This document shows positions 11,590-64,000 of a stretch of 64,000 nt of DNA, one piece after another (position 1 is the stretch's first letter; every line of letters starts with the position of its first letter). Origin of the DNA: Cristatella mucedo (lineage: Eukaryota; Bryozoa; Phylactolaemata; Cristatellidae); the NCBI GenBank assembly GCA_009760855.2, contig WPIO01000044.1, forward strand, positions 963,501 to 1,027,500, read 5' to 3'. A program made the position numbers and the translations under genes. The notes beneath the pieces were generated by a model. That model did no database searches. It saw only the letters and a list, made by a program, of their open reading frames with translations, and was not told where the DNA came from.

Positions 11590-13180
11590 ACCCCGTAGGT
11601 ATGGCAACGATGGGGACCATTACAGCAATCAAGAAGCCCATAGCTTAATAACAAGTTCGTGTCCTTGACGTACATTCCGAAGCAGAAACCGAAGAGGGTC
11701 TCATCTGACTGATGCGGGGCATGCACTACAACTGAACTAATACGCAGTTCGGATGAGCTTTAAACATGTTTAAGCATAGGTTATGAAATGCATGGTTCCT
11801 AATGATTATACTGCAGGCACCGCTAATCATTTCTAGCAACTGTCCTAAGCTGGATGAATTGTTATGTTAACGTTTCGAGTTACTCTGGGCTGCTGCGTGG
11901 ACAGGTATCACGAATTTCCTCGCTCCGATCTGCCGTCACTTTACCGTACCTCTTCGCGAGTGTAACTGCTACAGATTGTTTAGCTTCGAGGGGTGTTCAT
12001 TTCCTACAAGGGAGGAAGAGGAAGGCAAGGATGAAAGCTACAAATGACCCGACATGACCCCAGTTTGGGCATCACAGCTATTACTTAGTGCTAACACCGA
12101 TATGACGTCAGACCAATAGAACAAGTCACCGTGCTATGCCTTTCGACGTGCAGAATATGCTGAATTAGGTTTAATTCATTAAGCTTCACGACTTGACTTT
12201 TGGGCGGCGCTCATAAGTGTACATCGGAAGTACGGTCGCTTGTTACTGGTGCCGAAGCAGATGAAAAGAAGATGAAAGATGAATGGCGCCGAGCGTATGT
12301 CTCACATTCAGCAGCATCTACGGCTACGGAGGTCTTCTGCCGCCAGCTACCACGGCTCGGTTGAAAACACTCACCAGCTGTCGACGGAGTTTCTTCTCAA
12401 ACAACGTCCTTACCATTACTTTTTGTACAGCACCGACAAGGGAAGGTATTTCCCTCAGCATAACTGGTGGGTTGATCTGTGCTGTAGAGTTTTCGGTTGA
12501 CGAAAGCGAAAGCTTAGCCTCACCAGGAACTACAGTGGCGTAAGAGTCCGGTGGTAAAAGAAGACCCGGACTTTGCCGTCTTTGCCCATTTGGCGGTTCC
12601 CACAAAGCCCTGTCGCTGCGGCAGCTCTCATGTCGCGATAGCTTTAATGACATGTTTACTGTCGTCAACCACTTGGTCGGGGTAAGTGACTCAAACGATG
12701 CCGAGCATTATTTTCAAGGTGAGCCGCCAAACACTCCTAGCACTCCTGCCAGGGGCCACCCTCACTGAAATGATGGCACCATCCGGGGAACACAATCGTT
12801 GGCAACAAACTCTGAAAGCGACGGTAAACAGACGACAATCGATAGCAAAACAATGGCGGTCTGTTGTCGCGGCCGATTATCATTTAGCGGTACACTTTAT
12901 CGCTTGCCTCTCAGACCGGTGGGTGCGCCTGTGCGAGTCGGTAGTAGCTGCACCTAAGAGCACTCTAAAATGCCCACCAGGTGCAGTCACCAGTCTAAGC
13001 TGAATCGTGCGCTCAGGCTAGGCAGTATCGGCTTTGCGACTTTGCGCCTTGCATAGGCCTGCAGAAGAAGGCTAACCGTGGCCGTGCCCTAAAGCGGCTG
13101 GCTTCCACTCATTCAGCTCCTTTTATTCTGATTGGCTGCCGATAGCACAGTCAAGGTAAGGCACTCTCCTTGGATTAATT
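11590..13180. other. No gene recognised
   Basis: Several open frames up to 114 codons occur (for example minus 12668-12324), but none shows a known motif or convincing splice context. Confidence 0.35.
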
Positions 13181-13183
13181 GTT

Positions 13184-13223
13184 CGCTGCTTATTACACCT
13201 AGGCGCTGCTTATTACACCTAGG
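13184..13223. repeat. Perfect 20-bp tandem duplication
   Basis: The unit cgctgcttattacacctagg occurs twice head-to-tail with no mismatch. Confidence 0.95.
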
Positions 13224-13224
13224 C

Positions 13225-13690
13225 GCGTCACGGGTACTGGTCTACAATGGTCTAGATCCTATCTCAGCGGGAGGCTCCAGAGCGCTGATGTCAACTAGCA
13301 ACAGTCATACGAGGATCCTCGATCCTACTACCCCCACGGCACCCCAGAACTATGTGCTAGATCCACTTCTTACCACAAATTATACTCTCCCTTTTGCGGA
13401 TGTAATCATCAAGCCCAATATAGGCTTTCATGTCTACTCAGATGACACAACCTATCCCTTGAAATGGACATTGCCAGCATTTCTTCTGTAGTCTGTAAAT
13501 TTGGGTGTCCTGTTCAAAATTGACATTTCACGAGACGTCCACGCTAGCTCCAGAGTCAAGTCTGCCTGCTACGTAGCATAGCAAAAATTCGGGCCCGGCT
13601 AGATAGAGACAATACAACCAAAGGGGTCCATATATTTGTGCCATCCTGTCTCGACTTCTGTAACTCTCTACTTGAAGGTCTGCCCTGGTT
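13225..13690 (+). mobile_element. LINE A RT fragment, degenerate
   Basis: A plus-strand frame holds LPFADVIIKPNIGFHVYSDD, corresponding to the LINE A region before and at the RT active site. The part near 13590-13680 matches the 3' ORF (catcctgtctcgacttctgt). Internal parts are deleted. Confidence 0.75.
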
Positions 13691-15510
13691 TGGCACAGGG
13701 TTCAAGGAGCTCGCCTTTACGAACGAGGTCACGGTGAGGAGTCACCTTGTATAACCTTTTAAAGTCACATGTTAGTTGAAGGTCACGGATGGTAATGCAA
13801 TTACCAACTGACCTTATCCCTTTAAAGCCACAGCCCTGGCAAGAGCCACTTTTCACTGAAAAAGGTTTGCCCATTCAGTTTTGTTTTGCAGCTCATTACG
13901 GAGAGTGCTGTAATGTCAAGCACCAATAGCAGCAGACAGATCTTGCTACTAGCAAAATTCGAATCAGGCCTATCGAGCTTATAGTGAGGTTATACTGAGG
14001 AATTAGGGGTACGGCCCATACAACGAAGCCTCGATCAAAAACAGCCACCGACATACAAGAAACGAAATGCGTACTAGTAGAGCTGAAAAACTAAAATGCT
14101 CAAGGCGAAAACTGTCAATTGCATATATTTTGAAAATGCCGACGTTACGGAACGAGGGATAGGCAGCTCACATTAGTTTATGAGCACAGGGCATTTACAT
14201 AAATGACAGCTACTGATACTGTATATTTATATTATAAAGTGGAATCTGGTGAACATGCAGACTGTCGGAGATTTTTCAGCAAAGACCTCAGGGATTTGTC
14301 AGCAAATCTCTGACAGTGTCTAAGTACAACCAACCTTTCTTCTGCAAGTGCACGAGTTCGCAGTATGCCATGGTGAGAATGTAGTAGACAGGAAGGAATA
14401 TCGCACACCAAGGTTTTGGTAATCTATAATTAAAACCACTCACGGTTCATCAACTCTTTCATTACCCAGGCATAATATTAGCTGTAGAGCGGGCTTACAG
14501 CAGCTCGTGTTGCAAGGCACAATCTGTCATGCTCAAAAGTGTCATATATGTGTTCTTTATTGACTCGGATCAGTTTGAGTTGGCCAATTCACATCCCAAA
14601 AGAAAAGATTCCGTAAGAAGCCTTTGCAAGGCGTTTTCGACCGCTGGCGGCCGTCGCCAAAAGTTTTTTGGGAAGCTTTGATGAGCTATGGCACTCGACG
14701 TTCTGACGATCGATACTGCATCTACTAACTCCTAATGCAGCGAGCAGAATTTCGGACTGAGCTACAAGCAATACCAGAGCATCCAACTAGTTCAGCCAAG
14801 GTTAATGGTGAGCAGCAGGCAATTGAGATGCCAGCCGTCGAGAGCTTAAAAATATTTTATGAGATTGCTTGGCCTCGTCACAGGTAAGTAATCACAGGTA
14901 GTTCGTAGTGGATGCACACAGTAAAAATGGCTACGGTCACGTGATTCGGACACAAAATTCGAAGCAAGCATCGTCACAGTACGATGAAGACGACACTGCT
15001 GCTGCCATTGCTGGCACCGCCGCCTGCTACCAAGGCGAAGCCGGAGCCGCGTCAGGTGCTCTTTCTGCGTAGAAGACGTATCGGGCCGACGTATCGGGAG
15101 GAGGAACAGCTAAGCCTAAGCCACGAGAAACGCCATAAGGCGTCGGAGAATGAACCGAGGACGAGCTGCGCTACAGAAAGAGCTAGATAGGCCCCCCACA
15201 GAGGATGAGTGCTGCAGAATTAATCTAACGCAAAAATGAAAAAGAGGCGGTCCTGTGCAGGGGCTGTGGCCGCATTTCGTTGTGCAACAGACGTGGCTGG
15301 TCGGCTGAGCACCGCTGTGAAGACTGTGCTTGTACGCGAAGATAAGAAGAATTGTGCACCGTCGACGACAGCCGTACGGGTGTCTCGGCAAGCACGTGAC
15401 CACAACCACCACCACCACCAACCCAGTTTGTCACAGCGATTCTTCGGACGGCTTAAACTAAATTGGCTTCTGGGGAAACAGATTTAAGTGGTGGCGCCTT
15501 GAAGCCACCT
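13690..15510. other. Downstream flank of the PLC gene; no gene recognised
   Basis: Presumed 3' UTR and flank. A minus-strand AATAAA at 14561-14556 could end the PLC transcript, but it is far from the stop. There is a partial inverted repeat near 14265-14325 (gagattttt / aaatctctg). The sequence becomes GC-rich from 14970. Confidence 0.35.
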
Positions 15511-15513
15511 GTG

Positions 15514-58371
<42,858 letters not shown>

Positions 58372-58604
58372 CTGAATATCACTGATAGGCAGCAGGACTC
58401 CTGCAGCAGCGACCGGCAAAAAAACGACGAACGTGTGTGCTATCAGCGGAGACCGAGCAGCTGGGCCGTGGCTCGTAGTGCTAAAACCGTGTTCGTGCAA
58501 GCATCCCGGCGTGCACACGTAGCCACCCACCCAGTGCCTAATTTAGGCCAAGTCCTTAACGGGAGGGGCGTGGTGGGGAGATAAACCTTGCCCTGACTAT
58601 TGCC

Positions 58605-58745
58605 GAGCAGGTTTGGCCCAGCGGTTACGGTTCTCACCCCCACCCCGACCAAGGCCTAGCCGAGGTCGTGGGCTCGAGCCCCGTGGCATATGTGAAGCAC
58701 CTGAATAGAGATTAAGTTCTCTTAGGGTGTTATACAAACAAATTA
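58605..58745 (+). mobile_element. SINE A copy, short-head subfamily
   Basis: caggtttggcccagcggtta, box B gtgggctcgagcccc, catatgtgaagcacctgaat, stem aagttctcttagggtgttat and an AT-rich end that runs directly into the clathrin-like fragment. Confidence 0.88.
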
Positions 58746-58769
58746 TATTTATTTTATTTATATTTATAG

Positions 58770-58903
58770 CCACTACCGGCAAGACCAACAGAACTCGTGT
58801 GGTGAATTATACTAACCTGCTAGCTAATTACGACGCTCCTAGTATTGCTAATATCGCCATCACTAATGGATTGCCTGAAGAAGTATTTGCTATTTTAAAG
58901 AAG
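58770..58903 (+). pseudogene. Clathrin heavy chain-like exon fragment
   Basis: The frame [39 protein letters not shown] resembles a conserved segment of the clathrin heavy chain repeat region (R-R-V...Y...L-NYDAP-IANIAI--L-EEAFAI--K in relatives, from memory). It is bounded by acceptor-like TTTATAG and donor-like GTGCCA, so it looks like a single exon of about 44 codons. No neighbouring clathrin exons are seen in the window. Clathrin coats endocytic vesicles, but an isolated, diverged exon inside or next to another gene is most likely a duplicated or captured fragment. Confidence 0.7.
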
Positions 58904-59098
58904 GTGCCACACCTGTGCTGCTAAGCAGTTTCTAACGGGTTTGCTTTCTTGGGGGATGGGACTGCAAGCCGCAGCTCAGTGCCTTAGCCCTTCGACTCAG
59001 TGCCAGCCCATCGGAAGCCAGAGCACTCACATTCTCTCTACAGTGAGTTGCCGCCCGAACAAGCCTGATCGACCTTCTTGGCTATCGAAAAGTCGTGC

Positions 59099-59129
59099 AA
59101 AACTGGCAGGCAGGCAGCCTGCCAGTTTT
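59099..59129. repeat. 13-bp perfect hairpin followed by T run
   Basis: Arm 59099-59111 (aaaactggcaggc) pairs with 59117-59129; the T run continues to 59132. Confidence 0.9.
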
Positions 59130-59139
59130 TTTCTTTGGC

Positions 59140-59930
59140 CGGTCACAAGCCAACGAGCAGTCGGTCACGATGTAGACCGATGTAGGCCACTGTGTGTTAC
59201 TTGGGGCCACGGGTGGCTACACAAGGCAATTTGATTGTTCGAGGCTATGTCGCCAGACATGTAAAGACACCTTGGCGAGTCTTCCCTCTGTTGTGTGAGC
59301 CTGCTGCGTCTGCTATTGTAATTAGTGCAGCAGCATCGGCCACGAATGTATGCCACGAATGTAAACTGTTCTTCCTTATTTCCTCTGTGATTTTCAACAT
59401 GTCGCGGTGTTTTCTGTGTCTTCACACTGTTCTTCAGCTTTGCTTTCTTCAAGAAACCTTCTACGAACCTTCTTGTTAGACCTGTTGGCTTGCCTTCTTT
59501 CTTCTCCTCAAGATCTCGTTTTCTGTGCTGGATGCCCCCTTGACTTTCTGTGCTGGGCACCTTCTTTTGGCTGGACGCCCCCTTAACTTCGGCGCCTGGA
59601 GACATATGTCCTCCCCCTTGCTACGCCTCTGTGCGACTGCCCCTTTTGGGAAAAGGTTTGGTGCCCGATGAATTACTAGCCCGTGAATGCAAATGATTGG
59701 CACTTGCGAACTAGTCAGAGTAACGGCTAGCAGCACTTTAAGTGGCTACAAAAAATAGGTAAGTTGCAAACAGGACTAGCTGAGGCATGCGAGCAGCAGC
59801 ACCCATCGAAACAAGAGAGTGCAGTCGGAACCAAAACGGCGTACTCACAAGAGCATGGGGTTGCAGCAGCACAGTAAAGGTGGAACTTCACGCGGACTAG
59901 CAGTGGCACTTGCATAAAAAATAAAAATAA
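59140..59930. other. No gene recognised
   Basis: A minus-strand frame (59605-59165, 146 codons) is Lys-rich, with no known motif. It was considered and not accepted as the missing PH domain. Confidence 0.35.
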
Positions 59931-59934
59931 ATAA

Positions 59935-60078
59935 AATATAATTCATTTATATAGCGCGCCAAGAGAACTTAATCTCTATTCAGGCGCTTCACATATGCCT
60001 CAGGGCTCGAGCCCACGACCTCGGTCAGACCTTGGTCGGGGCGAGCACCTTAACCGCTACACCAAACCAGCATAGGCT
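59935..60078 (-). mobile_element. SINE A copy, short-head subfamily
   Basis: On the minus strand: tgctggtttggtgtagcggt head, gaccaaggtctgaccgaggt, box B gtgggctcgagccc, LINE A-like tail and AT-rich end. Confidence 0.9.
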
Positions 60079-60469
60079 GCTGCAGCAGGCGCTGCATCTC
60101 CCCATTGGCTGGCATCCCTTGAACCTGCTTTCAAGCTCAGCCCCACCCATCTGCCCCTTCCGAGAGCCACCTGCACTAAAATCTCGTGGCACGGCACAAC
60201 TGCATATCTAGTGAGCCAACACACAGCTGCCATTGCAACGGTGCTGCCTGCCGACGTGTACTTGGTAATGCTGGTTCTGCATACTTCGAGCTTGCGACTT
60301 GCTACAGCCAAATGCTGCCTTTGGTGTGGCCTACTTTGTTGTGGCTACTTTGTTGTGACTCGGCACCCTCCTCTGCAGCTGTTGCGGCTGCAAGGAGTCT
60401 TATTTTTATATATGCGAGCTTAAGTCAATGCTAGCAATGTCTGACCAAGTGCATTTCTTGCACACCTCT

Positions 60470-60603
60470 GGTATTAGCCCATGAGTTAAGGTGCTCGCTC
60501 TTCACGACTGAGGTCATGGGTTCGAGTCCTGCAGTGGGCGATCCTTTATTGCCGACTGCAAGTGATGGTGAAAGCCGTTAACTTTCTTCCGCTGCTATAC
60601 AAT
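60470..60603 (+). mobile_element. SINE B copy, variant head
   Basis: Head gcccatgagttaaggtgctc, box B atgggttcgagtcc, body gtgggcgatcctttattgcc and end ccgctgctatacaa. It abuts the tail of the LINE A copy that follows. Confidence 0.85.
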
Positions 60604-61129
60604 AATAATAATAATAATAACACACTTGATATAGTAACCTCAGAGAACTCAATATTTTACTAGGTGCTTTACCATTGCTAATAAGGAAACAAGATCGAAT
60701 GGTAAGTGGTAGCATGCTCGATAAACAACAGGAATAACATGGTTAGGGGTGACATGTACAGGGTCAGCTGCAAGTGTAGTAAATGGCAGCATGCACAGTG
60801 TCAGTACGTATGAGCACATTAAGGACAAATCACATGGACGCACTAAATGCTGTGATAAAAAGATGCATTTGTAATTTCTTTTTAACTGTGGTCAAGTCAG
60901 GGGATGTCAAGACATGTCGGGAGTGAGTTCCAGGCTTTGGGAGGATACGAACTAGAAGCACGGTTTCCAAAGGATTTGAGGTTTGTACTTAGTATAGGTA
61001 AACAGTTAGATTCCGAGAAGCGAGTGGTACGATGCTTAGCCTGGTGGAGGAGTAGATCTGATAGGTAGGCTGGAGCAAAAGAATGAAGGGACCGAAAAAT
61101 GAGTGACAAAACCTTGAACTCTACTTGAA

Positions 61130-61300
61130 AAAATACTAGCTGATTTACCAGCCTCTTTTGTATAGCGACAAAAGAGCCTTTACAGCCATCACCACCACTT
61201 GCAGTGGCAATAAAGAATTGCCCACCGAAGGATTCTAACCCACGACCTCGGAACCAAGGTTGTGAAAAGCAACCACCTTACCTAGCGTGCCGTAGTCAGT
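61130..61300 (-). mobile_element. SINE B nested in LINE A
   Basis: On the minus strand: gcacgctaggtaaggtggtt head, box B gtgggttagaatcc, body and end tggtaaatcagctag. The LINE A flanks resume on both sides when compared with 48556-48610. Confidence 0.9.
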
Positions 61301-62436
61301 GCAAGTCAGCAAGAAGGGGTGTGATGTGGCAACTGCAACGCTCACAACAGACAAGCGTAACTGCAGAGTTTTGCACCAGCTGTGAGCTCCTGATTGCACA
61401 GGCCGGTAAACCAGCAAGCAGTGAGTTACTGAGGTCAAGATGTGATTCTCAAATCCAAGGACCAATTTAGATGTGGTATCCCTGTCTAAACAACCCTGAA
61501 TTTTAGCGATGTCATGTAGCTAAAAGTAGGCAGACTTGACTGTGGAGCTGATGTGGTCGTTTAATGAAAGGTCACTTTGGAACATGACACATAGATTTCG
61601 AGCTGATTCAAGAGGAGAAACACGGACAGAGCCAACTTCGAGAGTTAGCCTTTCCAATTTCCGAATCACACTTGGTTTGCCCCTAACTAGTAAGTTGATT
61701 TTATCATCATTTAATTTAAGAAAATTTTCTGCCATCCATGTGCAGATGTCATCAGTACATGTAGCATGGGAGTTGAGAGAATTCGACCTGTTGGAGAGCT
61801 GGGAGGTATCAAAGCAAAGGTACAACTGAGTGTCATCCACATAGAAGTGTAAGCCTATTGTGCTTGGCAATCACATCGGCAAGACGAAGAGTATAAACCA
61901 TGAAAAGAACAGGACCAAGCACGGAGCCCTGAGGTTCCCCATATTTCAGATGTTCCTCGGATGATATTTGTCCATTCACATCAATACACTGGAGTCTCCC
62001 ACTTAGATAGGACTTGAACCGTTGCAATATGGTGCCAGTAATGCCCAAGCGAGGTGAAAGGGGCTCAAGAAGGATTAAGTGATCGATAGGGTCAAAAGCT
62101 GCTGATAGATCGAGCAAAACAATCAGAGATACTCTACCCATGTCTGCATTTCCTAAGTAGGTCATTGTACACCCGAAGTAATGCTGACTCTGTAGAGTGA
62201 TTAGCTCTAAAATCAGACTGGAACTTACTAGCAAGGTTTGAAGTTTCAATATATGAGTTCAGCTGGTCTGCCATGACTCGTTCTGGTGTCTTTGACAGGA
62301 ATGATAGAATGGAGGCTGGGCGGTAGTTGCTCAACTTTTCTTGGTCTAGTGTCGCTTTCTTGAGTAATGGCCTGACTACAGCCTTTTTGAAAGTCGCTGG
62401 GACGTGAGCTGAGGCTAATGACATATTAATTATGTT

Positions 62437-62438
62437 AG

Positions 62439-62472
<34 letters not shown>

Positions 62473-62597
62473 TTTGTATAGCGCCCTAAGAGAACTTAAT
62501 CACTATTCAGGCGCTTCACATATGCCTCGGGGCTCGAGCCCACGACCTCAGCCAGACCTTGGTCGGGGCGAGCACCTTAACCGCTGCACCAAACCAG
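62437..62597 (-). mobile_element. SINE A nested in LINE A, with target duplication
   Basis: The SINE lies between two copies of agttat (around 62436-62441 and 62597-62602). The empty site is seen in the LINE A copy at about 2308-2317. The 3' end is a (TA)n tract at 62442-62471. Confidence 0.92.
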
Positions 62598-63259
62598 TTA
62601 TGCATGGCAGCAGCAGATCAATGCATCGCAGAAGTAGGACAGTGGGAATAGGGTCCAATGACTAGCTGTCTTCTTTCATTGGGAAATGAATTTCAGGACG
62701 AGGTCACTAGTGACCTGCTTGAATGTAGACATTGAGGTGCTACATGGAATTGAGGGACAGCATTCCGGGAACGGGGGTGCTGCCATCTTAGGGATCAACT
62801 CCCTGATCTTAGCTATCTTGCTGACAAAGAAGCTAACGAAACGATCGGTTAGATCGTCACAGAGATCATTTGGTAAGGAGCTAACCTGGGAGCGGCTAAG
62901 GAGATGGTTGATCGTCGACATCAGAATTTTTGGATTGTGCATCTGTGATTCAATCATGTTTTTTTTATAGAAGCTAGACTTGGCCTTTGCTAGAATGGAT
63001 TGATACAATCTACAGTAGTCCTCGTATGCCTTCGATGGACAGTCAGTCCTAATCTTGTGTATGCTTTTTCAAGCTTTCGCTTAGTAGACCTAGCTAGTTT
63101 AATGTCTGTGGTAAACCATAGGCCTTCTGGGCAAGGGCACACAGTGTGCTTAGTCAGAGGTGCAAACTCGTCGAGCATGTCAGCTAGTGTCGTGTTGTAG
63201 CTATCTACCAATGATGACAGGTCGGAAGGGGGACTGAGCAGCATAGGCGTGTTACATCA

Positions 63260-63385
63260 GAAAAATTCGGGCTTGTTTAGATAAGGATACCACATCTAAA
63301 TTGATCCATACATTTGTGACATCCTGTCTTGACCTCAGTAACTCACTGCTTACTGGTCTACCGGCCTATGCAATCAGTAAGAATG
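63260..63385 (+). mobile_element. LINE A fragment, head-to-head with the previous copy
   Basis: aaaattcgggcttgtttaga to ctatgcaatcag matches the C-terminal ORF (compare 18397-18510) on the plus strand. Confidence 0.8.
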
Positions 63386-63389
63386 CTGA

Positions 63390-64000
63390 GGAGCACACTC
63401 CCTTAGAAAGTGCTGCTGCTTCAGCCGGCAGGTGGCAGCTCCTCGAGTCGAGGGCTCCACCTCCGAGGGCTTCACACCCACGAGAGCTTCACCTCCGAGT
63501 GCTCGGACATCCAAGTGCTCGGACATTCAAGAATGTCTGCTGCAGTCCGAGCATAAATTGCAGCAGTAGCAAGGATCTGCAGAGTGGCACCGGCTTCACC
63601 TAAGCCCTGCACGCAGTCTACAGGCTGAGCGTTGAGAGTGGGCACCGATTAGCTCTTTACGTATGGTCCTACGGCAAGAGGTAAGGTCCTTGCAAACGGC
63701 AAGAGGCAGCAAGTAGTGTACGAGTCGTGGCACCTGTGTACTAGCAAGAAACGGGTAGACTTTTAAATAGGCAGATGTAATTGGAAGGCTGCCTTACAAT
63801 TGGTATGGTCAGAGGAGGCATTCATACGAATGACTGAACTCGTTATTCAGTGCAAATATAATCGTAAATGCGGTTTTTGTACTATGACATAAACGGAAGG
63901 CCTGTACGATTGATCGCGTCTACATCTGAAAGTATGATTAGGCCGAGTGGGCATTGAAAAGGCTGGCTTTTGAGGCTGTTGGAGCCAAAGGGCTGAAAGT
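63390..64000. other. No gene recognised
   Basis: A short tandem pair (agtgctcggacatccaagtg repeated near 63508-63542) and no domain-bearing frame. The missing first exon(s) of the PLC gene may lie here or beyond. Confidence 0.35.

Larger units (their letters stand above)
60600..63258 (-). mobile_element. LINE A copy with two nested SINEs
   Basis: On the minus strand from about 63258: EN-RT linker (DLSSLVDSYNTTLADMLDEF), then RT blocks [67 protein letters not shown] and the FYVDDTQLYLCF active site, with both Asp intact. The frame is broken between blocks. C-terminal ORF, 3' UTR and AAT tail follow to 60600. SINE B (61130-61300) and SINE A (62437-62597) are inserted. PidH and GepQ substitutions plus frameshifts indicate an inactive copy. 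Confidence 0.92.

Noticed and set aside
59165-59605. Minus-strand frame as missing PH exon
   Set aside because: Lys-rich without the PH strand pattern or the invariant Trp, and no splice logic to exon 1.
63260-63385. Twin-priming 5' inversion of the LINE A copy before it
   Set aside because: The inverted piece comes from a region also present in the main copy and lies nearer the 3' end, which twin priming does not produce; treated as a separate insertion.

Overview
The window is animal nuclear DNA, most likely from an invertebrate. It shows GT-AG introns, dense non-LTR retrotransposons of the CR1/L2/Jockey type, tRNA-derived SINEs, DNA transposon relics and very long microsatellites. There is no operon-like packing of genes. 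The species cannot be fixed from the sequence.

One host gene dominates: a delta-type phosphoinositide phospholipase C on the minus strand. I could assemble 17 exons from 58371 down to 15514. Their splice phases agree at every junction. They encode about 785 residues in the order PH (end only), EF-hands, catalytic X half, acidic linker, catalytic Y half, C2 domain and a roughly 115-residue Ser/Gln/Ala-rich tail. All four catalytic positions I could check (two His, the Glu/Asp pair, and the Glu of the SVENHC strand) are present, so the enzyme looks active. The start of the PH domain and the promoter were not found; they lie upstream of 58.4 kb or beyond the window.

The introns and flanks are mostly mobile DNA. 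LINE family A (about 20 copies and fragments) ends in a short GCGCC...GGCGC stem followed by AAT repeats. LINE family B ends in a different tail with ATTAC repeats. SINE family A carries a tRNA-like head and a tail closely resembling that of LINE A, which implies that LINE A mobilises it. SINE family B is tRNA-like with a different body. Several nested insertions can be read directly from filled versus empty copies: SINE A in LINE A, SINE B in LINE A, a LINE A tail inside a LINE A reading frame, and LINE B inside LINE B. There are also a Tc1/mariner relic, a ZMYM1-like hAT relic, and a 190-bp hAT MITE at 33.2 kb. That MITE strongly resembles a non-autonomous family known to me from vertebrates and implicated in horizontal transfer between phyla.

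Region by region: 1-6.2 kb is LINE A debris and unassigned DNA. 6.3-8.4 kb is a GC-rich island full of short palindromes and unlike the rest. 8.4-15.5 kb is low-gene sequence downstream of the PLC gene, with SINEs and a striking double hairpin. 15.5-58.4 kb is the PLC gene. 58.4-64 kb holds SINEs, a clathrin-heavy-chain-like exon fragment on the opposite strand and a nearly 2.7-kb LINE A copy carrying two nested SINEs.
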